From assembly GCA_002411085.1 (NCBI GenBank), contig DHQK01000194.1, positions 32,415 to 37,976 on the forward strand: a DNA stretch of 5,562 nucleotides. The letters run 5' to 3'. Numbering within the stretch: the stretch's first letter is position 1; each line of letters starts with the position of its first letter. This DNA comes from Marinilabilia sp. UBA5340. GTDB taxonomy: Bacteria; Bacteroidota; Bacteroidia; Bacteroidales; Marinilabiliaceae. The translations under genes and the position numbers were made by a program. Below, one piece after another: positions 1-5,562 of this stretch. The notes under the pieces are model-generated. The model had not been told where the DNA came from and searched no databases. It saw nothing but the letters and a program-made list of their open reading frames with translations.

Positions 1-1601
1 GAAGGACCGAAATACTGAATAGGCCCGGGATAAACAAACTGGGTTTTCAATCCCCACTCTTCCCGGTTTGCAGCAAAAGTTTTAAAAGGTTTGCCTTCCA
101 GTTTTACAAGAGCCTTCTGTATAACAGGCTTCATGGCACCATGACGACGTTCCATATTCATCAGCATGGTAACAGGTACCCCTCCTGCAACCCACTCATC
201 GGCAGGAGCAGTAAGATTACGTACAGAGGCCATATATCCGGTTTTACCGTTGGCAATAAGCACGGAAGCCGTATATCCAAGTGAGTAAGTGTAATCTGCA
301 TCAAAATTTGAAGGAGCAGCACAGCGTCCTTCATACCCGAAGAAGTGAGCCTGTCCGCTGAATTTACCCTTAAACTGACCTGCCTTTTTCAGCTTTTTCA
401 CCTTGGCTTTTACCATATCACTCAGCAATTGCTCAGTATCAATCAAAGAAACCTGTACGTTTCCATGCGGATCACGATCAAGCATCAGCTGATTGGCAAA
501 ACTGCTGGGAAGATGGGTAAATACTTCTGCAGCCTCAGGAGATAATTTCCCTGCAACAAACTCACGACGCTCTTTATTTGTATCCAGAGCATTCACATCC
601 TTCTCATGTTTGGCCAATAAGTCATTCAACTCAGCAATCAGGGATTTCATAGCAGGGATAAACTCTACCAGGCCTTCAGGAACCAATACTACTCCGAAGT
701 TTTCTCCGTTCTCGGCACGTTTCACTACTACATCCACGATCTGGTCAACCACCTGATCAAGGGTCATATTATTGGCTTCCACCTCCTCAGAGATAAGAGC
801 CACATTGGGCTGTGTCTGCAATGCACACTCCAGAGCAATATGAGAAGCAGAACGTCCCATGAGCTTAATGAAATGGTAGTACTTCTTGGCTGAATTGGCA
901 TCCCGCTGGATATTACCAATCAGTTCACTGTATACCTTACAAGCGGTGTCGAAACCAAAAGAAGTCTCTATCATATCAGTTTTCAGGTCACCATCAATGG
1001 TTTTGGGTACACCAATCACCTGAACACCTGCATCTTTCGCTGCAAAATACTCGGCCAACACAGCAGCATTGGTATTGGAGTCATCTCCTCCGATAATCAC
1101 CAATGCATTAATATTAAGCTTTTTGCAATTCTCCAGGGCCTGATCAAATTGGGCTTCTTCCTCTAATTTGGTACGGCCCGATCCAATTATATCAAAGCCT
1201 CCGGTATTTCGGTACTCATCAATAATATCAGCAGTCAGTTCTTTGTATTCATTATCAGTCAACCCGCTGGGGCCACCCAGAAATCCATAAAGCTTACTGT
1301 CGCTATTCAGATTTTTCAATCCGTCAAAAATTCCTGATATAACATTGTGTCCACCGGGAGCTTGTCCACCCGAGAGAATTACTCCTACATTGAGGGCAGG
1401 AAAACTTTTCTTCTCCTCTGATGCCTCAAAAGTCAGCACGGGCATACCGTAAGTATTAGGAAACATTTTTTCAATCTCGGCCTGGTCGGCCACCGACTGT
1501 GTTTTGTCTCCATCTACTACATTCACACTGCCTTTCAATGCAGCTGGAACCTTGGGAGCATATTTTTCCCTGGCAATCTGAAGTGGGCTTTTAATCATCA
1601 T
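1..1601 (-). CDS. pfp: Diphosphate--fructose-6-phosphate 1-phosphotransferase (PPi-dependent phosphofructokinase), 3' end cut by window
   Basis: This cytoplasmic glycolytic enzyme reversibly phosphorylates fructose 6-phosphate to fructose 1,6-bisphosphate, using pyrophosphate instead of ATP. The visible frame gives 533 residues without a stop; the long PFP form is about 550, so only a short C-terminal tail is missing. Visible motifs are GGQAPGGHN (78-86, phosphate-binding loop), GGDDSNTNA (171-179), PKTIDGD (199-205, with the catalytic Asp of TIDGD), MGR (248-250, sugar-phosphate contact) and GYEGRC (422-427). Asp174, where ATP enzymes have Gly, and Lys200, where they have Gly in PGTIDND, are the known determinants of PPi use. 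The start is one of two adjacent ATGs (1601 or 1598), and the N-terminal sequence through KTQSVADQ matches the family. The leader is AT-rich with no Shine-Dalgarno, common in Bacteroidota. A TAnnTTTG box lies about 40 bases upstream. ATP-dependent PFK is unlikely given the two residues. Confidence 0.95.
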   Translation of the reverse strand, partial: MMIKSPLQIAREKYAPKVPAALKGSVNVVDGDKTQSVADQAEIEKMFPNTYGMPVLTFEASEEKKSFPALNVGVILSGGQAPGGHNVISGIFDGLKNLNSDSKLYGFLGGPSGLTDNEYKELTADIIDEYRNTGGFDIIGSGRTKLEEEAQFDQALENCKKLNINALVIIGGDDSNTNAAVLAEYFAAKDAGVQVIGVPKTIDGDLKTDMIETSFGFDTACKVYSELIGNIQRDANSAKKYYHFIKLMGRSASHIALECALQTQPNVALISEEVEANNMTLDQVVDQIVDVVVKRAENGENFGVVLVPEGLVEFIPAMKSLIAELNDLLAKHEKDVNALDTNKERREFVAGKLSPEAAEVFTHLPSSFANQLMLDRDPHGNVQVSLIDTEQLLSDMVKAKVKKLKKAGQFKGKFSGQAHFFGYEGRCAAPSNFDADYTYSLGYTASVLIANGKTGYMASVRNLTAPADEWVAGGVPVTMLMNMERRHGAMKPVIQKALVKLEGKPFKTFAANREEWGLKTQFVYPGPIQYFGP

Positions 1602-1639
1602 CTAATTTGATTTATGAGATTTTTAAACAAATACTTCTA

Positions 1640-1647
1640 CAAAAGTA
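1640..1647 (-). promoter_or_regulatory. Candidate Bacteroidota-type -7 box for the PFK gene
   Basis: Read on the minus strand this is TACTTTTG, an exact match to the TAnnTTTG -7 element used by the primary sigma factor of Bacteroidota. It would place the transcript start near 1633 and give a leader of roughly 30 bases before the ATG at 1601. No convincing TTTG -33 element sits 19-21 bases upstream; the nearest T-rich run (TTTA at 1665-1662) is too close. The call therefore rests on one box and its position, and an eight-base degenerate motif can occur by chance in AT-rich DNA. Confidence 0.4.
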
Positions 1648-1820
1648 ACAAATCGAAATCATAAAGGGGACTTATTTTTAGTACTTTATAAGGAATTCGA
1701 TTTTCACGTGCAAATTTGTCACTTTTTTTCCAGATTTGGAAAAACGGGGGGAAAAAATACCGTTAACAGAAAATAAAAACAGCTAAAGACGGAAGGGTAA
1801 GAAAACAAAACCAATTGAGT

Positions 1821-1842
1821 AACCACAGAGCGCACGGAGTCA
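1821..1842. repeat. Possible remnant of a dispersed CACAGAG/CACGGAG repeat
   Basis: The plus strand shows ACCACAGAG then CGCACGGAG, two near-copies of a nine-base unit of the form (C/G)NCAC(A/G)GAG. Runs of this kind recur between genes in many bacterial genomes, including Bacteroidota, as degraded multi-copy sequence. Only two units are visible here, so the call rests on resemblance, and copies elsewhere in the genome would be needed to prove it. Confidence 0.35.
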
Positions 1843-1847
1843 ACACC

Positions 1848-1867
1848 CCCCGGGCAAGAACCCGGGG
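1848..1867. repeat. GC-rich inverted repeat (7-bp stem, 6-base loop)
   Basis: CCCCGGG (1848-1854) and CCCGGGG (1861-1867) are perfect inverted arms around the loop CAAGAA. The stem is entirely G and C, in sharp contrast to the AT-rich surroundings. No T-run follows it on either strand, so it is not a standard intrinsic terminator. It may be a REP-like palindrome. It could still pause or end transcription from the deacylase side, as some terminators in this phylum have poor U-tracts, but nothing here shows that. Confidence 0.55.
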
Positions 1868-1940
1868 TAATCTGCATAAATAGACCGAAACCTCCTAATG
1901 AGATCCAATAATTACAATAATCCCCCCTTTGTTCCAAAAG

Positions 1941-1970
1941 TCCGTCATCGGCAACGTAGTGACGAATCTC
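1941..1970. repeat. Probable remnant of a dispersed CGTCAT...TGACGAA intergenic repeat
   Basis: The plus strand contains CCGTCAT, then CAACGTAGTGACGAATCTC. The order and spacing resemble a widespread intergenic repeat family of the form CGTCATTGCGAGGAACG followed by AAGTGACGAAGCAATCTC, which is found in several phyla. The five-base arms CGTCA (1943-1947) and TGACG (1960-1964) are perfect inverses, as in that family. Family membership is from memory of the consensus; the inverted arms are seen directly. If correct, this is a worn, immobile copy. Confidence 0.4.
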
Positions 1971-2049
1971 TTTATTAGCGATCTTCAGAATTTCAAAAAA
2001 CAAATGCAACAACCATAGTAACTTTTGGAAAAGTCTCTGATGCCAAAAT

Positions 2050-2062
2050 ACAGAGTTTCTGT
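2050..2062 (-). terminator. Weak candidate terminator after the deacylase gene
   Basis: On the minus strand, 11 bases past the stop codon, ACAGA-AAC-TCTGT forms a five-bp stem with a three-base loop, followed by ATTTT. The stem is short and the T-run is only four bases, so this is at best a weak intrinsic terminator. A second small inverted repeat (ACTTTT/AAAAGT, 2021-2034) lies further downstream without a T-run. Confidence 0.25.
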
Positions 2063-2073
2063 TATCCCTTATG

Positions 2074-2547
2074 CTAATTATGCATAATCGGATGATAGGT
2101 AATATCCAGGACGACGGGATTTACGAGCCGCTGATAGTCCTTGTAAGAAATCTGTATCAGCTCCGAATGATTGCAGGCATTGAATGAAATGAATGGATCC
2201 TGTGTGAGTTCGGTAGAAACAAATACATCCATATTGTAAAGATTCCCAAAAGGCGGCATTGCGCCTACCTCACAATCCGGAAAGCTGTTCTTAAATTCAG
2301 GCTCTGTGGCCAGTCTCACTTCTTTAGCTCCGGTAGCCTCTTTTAATGCTTTGGTATCCAAAGATCCGGAGGCAGGAATAACAGCCATGCACAGGCGTCC
2401 GTCTATTTTTACCATGACGGGTTTGGCTATTTCTTTGCCGGAAATATGGGCATAGGCAGCTGTTTTCTGAGCAGTATAGGCGCGTGAATGAATGATGCGC
2501 CGATATTCTACCTGCTCCTTGTTCAGGTATTCTTCCAAATGTGTCAT
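2074..2547 (-). CDS. YbaK/EbsC-family aminoacyl-tRNA deacylase
   Basis: The 157-residue protein is a single YbaK/EbsC (INS superfamily) domain. Members are cytoplasmic and act in trans to hydrolyse mischarged aminoacyl-tRNAs, mainly on tRNA-Pro or related tRNAs; the exact substrate cannot be told from this sequence. Family landmarks are HSRAYTAQ (20-27), AKPVMVKIDGRLCMAVIPA (41-59), with Lys42 and Lys47 where the family's conserved lysine falls, the FPDCEVGAMPPFG loop (89-101) and NHSELI (126-131). Cys125 sits just before that last motif, where many relatives have Gly. There is no tRNA synthetase or DNA-binding domain, so this is a free-standing editor. The start at 2547 is supported by a perfect AGGAGG seven bases upstream. 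The gene lies 93 bases downstream of the polymerase on the same strand, so readthrough is possible. An alternative reading is an uncharacterised prolyl-tRNA editing-domain relative. Confidence 0.88.
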   Translation of the reverse strand: MTHLEEYLNKEQVEYRRIIHSRAYTAQKTAAYAHISGKEIAKPVMVKIDGRLCMAVIPASGSLDTKALKEATGAKEVRLATEPEFKNSFPDCEVGAMPPFGNLYNMDVFVSTELTQDPFISFNACNHSELIQISYKDYQRLVNPVVLDITYHPIMHN

Positions 2548-2554
2548 TGTTAGT

Positions 2555-2560
2555 CCTCCT
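2555..2560 (-). promoter_or_regulatory. Perfect Shine-Dalgarno for the deacylase
   Basis: AGGAGG on the minus strand stands seven bases before the ATG at 2547. It fixes that start. It is notable because genes in this phylum often lack a strong Shine-Dalgarno, and the PFK gene in this window shows none. A one-mismatch -7-like box (TTCCTTTG, 2592-2585) lies upstream, but without a properly spaced -33 element I do not call it a promoter. Confidence 0.75.
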
Positions 2561-2611
2561 TGTTTGTTTTATTATCTGAAGTTACAAAGGAATAAATAGG
2601 ATGGCAAGACA

Positions 2612-2646
2612 CTCTTAGCTCTTGGCTCGTAGTTCGTAGCTCATCT
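2612..2646. repeat. Degenerate 7-base tandem repeat overlapping the polymerase stop codon
   Basis: On the plus strand the sequence divides into consecutive heptamers: CTCTTAG, CTCTTGG, CTCGTAG, TTCGTAG and CTCATCT. The first four share the pattern YTCKTRG, with at most three differences between any two; the fifth is more diverged. The array fills the end of the spacer and its last unit includes the polymerase stop codon (TCA at 2641-2643, TGA on the minus strand). The unit resembles short tandemly repeated repetitive sequences seen between genes in other bacteria. No function is evident. Confidence 0.65.
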
Positions 2647-5562
2647 CTCCTCTCCCCTTGGGTCGGGCTGCAAAGGCAATGGGGCCATCTTGGCCACCTC
2701 AATGGAGGGCTGCCCAAACTCACTGACAATTTTCCCCAGAATCAGGTAAATACCATGCCCCTTAAAAGGCCATTTCTTCAGCGTTTGAGGAAAATGTACG
2801 GTGTCAAAAAACTCTCCCGAGACATCAATAAATGTGGCAAAATGCATTATTTGCCGGTTTACGGTTCGTACATATTTAATCGTTACCAGCTGCCCCACCA
2901 TACGTACCTGCTTACCCACATTCTGCTCCAGATCTCCGGCTTTGAATTCGCCACGAAATGAGGTCTGAAGCAGATCGAAAAGCGAACAACTGACAGGAAA
3001 TCCCAATAACTCAATTTCATCATAGGCATCTTCAATGCGTTTCTGCTCAAATGCAGGCAGCCGGTAATCGGGTGTTTCCGGATGAAATAGCCGCTCTCCT
3101 TTTATTTGCTTCTTTTCACCGGCAAGCAGCAAGTGGGCTTCCCACAACAATTCCGGTTTGGTTTTCCCGGTAAATCGTAACGCTCCCAGGCGTATCAGAA
3201 GAATCAATTGCTCTTTAGTTGTCCCGGTTCGTCGGATAAAATCACCTAAATCATGGTAATGCCCGCTTTTATTGCGTTCTTCTACTATTCTCAAGGCTGT
3301 TTTCTGCTCCAAATCGCGCACGTGAACAAATCCCAGAAAAATATTCTTCTCCATGATGGAGGTTGCATATTGCCCACGGTTGACGCAGGGCAGATGAATA
3401 ACTCCCCCCCACCTGCGTGCCTCATTCACATACAACCAGGTATCGTAAAACCCACCAAAATTGTTGATCACAGCCACCATAAACTCCAACGGGTAACGGG
3501 CTTTCAAATAGAGACTCTGGAAACTCTCCACCGCATACGATGCAGAGTGTGCCTTGGAAAACGAATACCCTGCAAATGATTCAATCTGACGCCACACCTC
3601 TGAGGTAAGCGATTCGGGATATCCCCGCTGCTTACAATTTTCAAAAAACTTATCTACAATGGCCTGAAATGCAGCTTTGGATCGATATTTCCCACTCATG
3701 GCCCGACGTAGCACATCGGCATCGGCCAGATCCAGTCCGGCAAAATGGTGACATACTTTAATGACATCTTCCTGATAAACCATCACGCCGTAAGTCTCTC
3801 CCAACTGCTTTTTCATCACCGGATGGGAATATTCAAAGTCATCGGGATGGTGAAAACGCCGGATGTATTCCCGCATCATCCCGGAACGGGCCACTCCCGG
3901 CCGGATAATCGAACTGGCCGCCACCAAAGTCAGATAATCATCGCACCGGAGCTTTTTTAACAGACCTCGCATGGCAGGGCTCTCGATATAAAAGCATCCG
4001 GTAGTCTCGCCACTGCGTAAAAGCCCTTTCACCTGTTCGTCCTGCTTAAACTCCTCCACGCGGTGCATATCAATTTTCTCATCCCTGTTTTCATGCACAA
4101 TATCGATGCACTCACGAATGTGCCCAATTCCCCGTTGCGACAGAATATCAAACTTTTCAAACCCGATATCCTCGGCGGTATACATATCCCACTGGGTGGC
4201 GGGAAAACCCTTAGGGGGCAGATCCAGTGCAGTATAATCGGTTATGGGCCGATCAGAGATCAGAATACCGCCGGCATGGATCGAACGCACATTGGGAAAA
4301 TCTGCCATCTGTTGTCCCATCAGCAAAATACGTTGTTCAGGAGAACCGCTTGCAAAGCCCGAGGGCTGCATCACCAGCTGATCAATCTCCTCTTTGGGCA
4401 ACCCGTAAACCTTGCCAAGTTCACGAATGGCAGCTCTGGATTGAAAAGTAGAAATAGCCCCCAACAGCGCGGTATGTTTTTGTCCGTAACGCTTAAAGAT
4501 ATAGTTCTGCACCTCTTCGCGCTCACGCCAGGAATAGTCAATATCAAAATCGGGAGGTGACGAGCGCTTCGGATTCAGAAAACGCTCGAAATAGAGATTC
4601 AATTCTATAGGATCTACATCGGTGATCTTCAAACAGAAAGCCACCACGCTATTGGCACCACTCCCCCGCCCCACATGATAAAATCCCCGTGCCAGTGAAT
4701 AACGGATAATATCCCAGGTTATCAGGAAATAAGCCGAAAAACCCAGCTTACTGATAATGTCCAGCTCTTTCTCCAGCCGGTGACGAGCTTCAGCGTTGTC
4801 TGTGACATAACGCTCCTTCAATCCATCCAGCGCCAACTGTCGCAGCAGATGCTCATCATCGCGGCGACTGCCGGTATAGGTACTTTTGTTCTTAATTCCT
4901 GAAAAATCAAAATCGAAAGACAAGTTCCCCTTCAACTTCTCAGTGGCTTTAATAATTTCGGGATAATCCTTAAAAGCATCCATCAGCTTACCCTCCGGAA
5001 CCATCCAGTCATAAGCCGATGCCATATCTTCAGCAGTGATACGGTCAAGCAGTGTGTTACGATCGATGGCTCTGAGGTGCCGGTGTAATTCCAGCCCCTT
5101 ACGATCGGCAAATGTCACCGGTTGCCATACAATCAACCGATCCTGATGGTATCGCCATTTAGACGACAGTAATTGTCGCTGCTGAAAATGGCGAATTCCC
5201 ACATATTCATGCTCCCTGAGTTGTGACGGCTCCCGCTCTCCCCAGGGCCACACCACCACCACATGCTGAAACACAGGCGGCTCGGCAGGCAATGGCAGGT
5301 GCTGCAACCGGTAATGACTCAGAAAACGGTTCAACTCCCCAAAACCCTCAAAATTCAGGGCAATACCTGTGTACAACCACCGGTTATCGTTGCGAAACTC
5401 TATGCCAGCCAGGGCTGAAATCCCTTTTTCCCTGCAGGCCCTCACAAACTCAAACATTCCGGAGGTGTTATTAATATCAGTAAGTATGAGCGTATCAACT
5501 CCCTTAGCGGCAGCCTGTGCTGCCAACTCTTCAGGCGAAAGTGTCCCGAACCGGAGACTGTA
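2641..5562 (-). CDS. dnaE: DNA polymerase III alpha-subunit family protein, short DnaE2/ImuC-like form, 5' end cut by window
   Basis: This is a C-family DNA polymerase. The frame is open to the window edge, giving 973 residues that begin YSLRFGTLSPEEL, a motif normally about ten residues from the DnaE N-terminus; the TTG at 5526 is internal. Order of domains: PHP domain (about 1-200, with TDINNTSG and GIE at 53-55), palm with GRGSG (298-302), catalytic PDFDIDYSW (Asp340, Asp342) and KFDIL (Asp472), IHAGGILIS around His429, fingers with LRRAM (618-622) and FSKAHSASYA (His672), helix-hairpin-helix region (about 770-812), and an OB fold (about 882-960). All three catalytic aspartates are present. 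The protein then ends, lacking the tau-binding C-terminal domain of replicative alpha subunits, and the PHP lacks its NDxH motif. This architecture fits the accessory DnaE2/ImuC-like polymerases used in damage-induced synthesis in Bacteroidota; an essential replicative role is less likely. Promoter and any LexA site lie outside. Confidence 0.92.
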   Translation of the reverse strand, partial: YSLRFGTLSPEELAAQAAAKGVDTLILTDINNTSGMFEFVRACREKGISALAGIEFRNDNRWLYTGIALNFEGFGELNRFLSHYRLQHLPLPAEPPVFQHVVVVWPWGEREPSQLREHEYVGIRHFQQRQLLSSKWRYHQDRLIVWQPVTFADRKGLELHRHLRAIDRNTLLDRITAEDMASAYDWMVPEGKLMDAFKDYPEIIKATEKLKGNLSFDFDFSGIKNKSTYTGSRRDDEHLLRQLALDGLKERYVTDNAEARHRLEKELDIISKLGFSAYFLITWDIIRYSLARGFYHVGRGSGANSVVAFCLKITDVDPIELNLYFERFLNPKRSSPPDFDIDYSWREREEVQNYIFKRYGQKHTALLGAISTFQSRAAIRELGKVYGLPKEEIDQLVMQPSGFASGSPEQRILLMGQQMADFPNVRSIHAGGILISDRPITDYTALDLPPKGFPATQWDMYTAEDIGFEKFDILSQRGIGHIRECIDIVHENRDEKIDMHRVEEFKQDEQVKGLLRSGETTGCFYIESPAMRGLLKKLRCDDYLTLVAASSIIRPGVARSGMMREYIRRFHHPDDFEYSHPVMKKQLGETYGVMVYQEDVIKVCHHFAGLDLADADVLRRAMSGKYRSKAAFQAIVDKFFENCKQRGYPESLTSEVWRQIESFAGYSFSKAHSASYAVESFQSLYLKARYPLEFMVAVINNFGGFYDTWLYVNEARRWGGVIHLPCVNRGQYATSIMEKNIFLGFVHVRDLEQKTALRIVEERNKSGHYHDLGDFIRRTGTTKEQLILLIRLGALRFTGKTKPELLWEAHLLLAGEKKQIKGERLFHPETPDYRLPAFEQKRIEDAYDEIELLGFPVSCSLFDLLQTSFRGEFKAGDLEQNVGKQVRMVGQLVTIKYVRTVNRQIMHFATFIDVSGEFFDTVHFPQTLKKWPFKGHGIYLILGKIVSEFGQPSIEVAKMAPLPLQPDPRGEER

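Larger units (their letters stand above)
1602..2073. other. 472-base intergenic region with repeat remnants and no supported gene
   Basis: This gap separates the deacylase stop from the PFK start. Its PFK-proximal part (1602-1740) is AT-rich and holds the candidate promoter. The middle (about 1820-1870) has a CACAGAG/CACGGAG pair and a GC-rich hairpin. The part from 1940 to 1970 resembles a dispersed intergenic repeat with CGTCA/TGACG arms. A 97-codon minus-strand open frame (1719-2012) covers most of it, but its product is low in complexity, rich in Phe, Val and Leu near the end, passes straight through the hairpin and repeats, and resembles no family I know. I treat it as chance. I see no RNA gene here. 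Confidence 0.6.

Noticed and set aside
345..756. Two plus-strand open frames opposite the PFK gene
   Set aside because: They are antisense to a well-conserved coding region, and their products match no family I recognise.
1848..1867. GC hairpin as a standard intrinsic terminator
   Set aside because: Neither strand has a T-run after the stem.
1719..2012. 97-codon minus-strand open frame between the PFK and deacylase genes
   Set aside because: It crosses the GC hairpin and both repeat-like stretches, has no clear ribosome site, and its product is low in complexity with no recognisable domain.
2992..3006. CSLFD-like stretch in the polymerase as a clamp-binding motif
   Set aside because: It follows ELLGFPVS and aligns with the LGFxxSGHPL segment of other DnaE proteins, which lies after the clamp-binding site.
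2755..5474. Six plus-strand open frames opposite the polymerase gene
   Set aside because: All are antisense to a continuous DnaE reading frame whose motifs are intact; none looks like a known protein.
5524..5526. TTG as the start codon of the polymerase
   Set aside because: The frame continues upstream to the window edge and encodes YSLRFGTLSPEE, a conserved DnaE N-terminal segment, so the true start is outside.
1..5562. CRISPR array, tRNA or rRNA gene, insertion sequence, or defence gene cluster
   Set aside because: Nothing in the gaps shows spaced direct repeats, tRNA-like folding or transposase sequence, and all three genes have housekeeping or repair families.

Overview
The window carries three genes, all on the minus strand. 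In transcription order they are a DnaE-type DNA polymerase (5' end cut by the right edge), a YbaK/EbsC-family aminoacyl-tRNA deacylase, and a pyrophosphate-dependent phosphofructokinase (last residues cut by the left edge). The proteins resemble those of Bacteroidota. Support includes the short DnaE ending after its OB fold, the long-form PPi-dependent PFK, an AT-rich leader without a Shine-Dalgarno, and a TAnnTTTG box in front of the PFK. Moderate GC in the genes and AT-rich gaps fit the same phylum, probably a Bacteroidales-like lineage. The finer placement is inference.

Layout from left to right: positions 1-1601 hold the PFK. Positions 1602-2073 are a 472-base gap with a candidate PFK promoter near the gene, and further out what look like worn dispersed intergenic repeats and a GC-rich hairpin. 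Positions 2074-2547 hold the deacylase, preceded by a perfect AGGAGG. Positions 2548-2640 are a short spacer containing a degenerate 7-base tandem repeat that runs into the polymerase stop codon. Positions 2641-5562 hold the polymerase. Its frame is open through the right edge, so the true start lies just outside the window.

The genes do not form an obvious functional unit. One is glycolytic, one is a translation-fidelity enzyme, and one is a probable accessory, possibly mutagenic, polymerase. The deacylase may be read from the polymerase transcript or from its own weak promoter, while the PFK most likely has its own promoter. I see no mobile element gene, CRISPR array, RNA gene or defence system. 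The least ordinary material is the intergenic repeat content and the domain losses of the polymerase; nothing here shows a new system.
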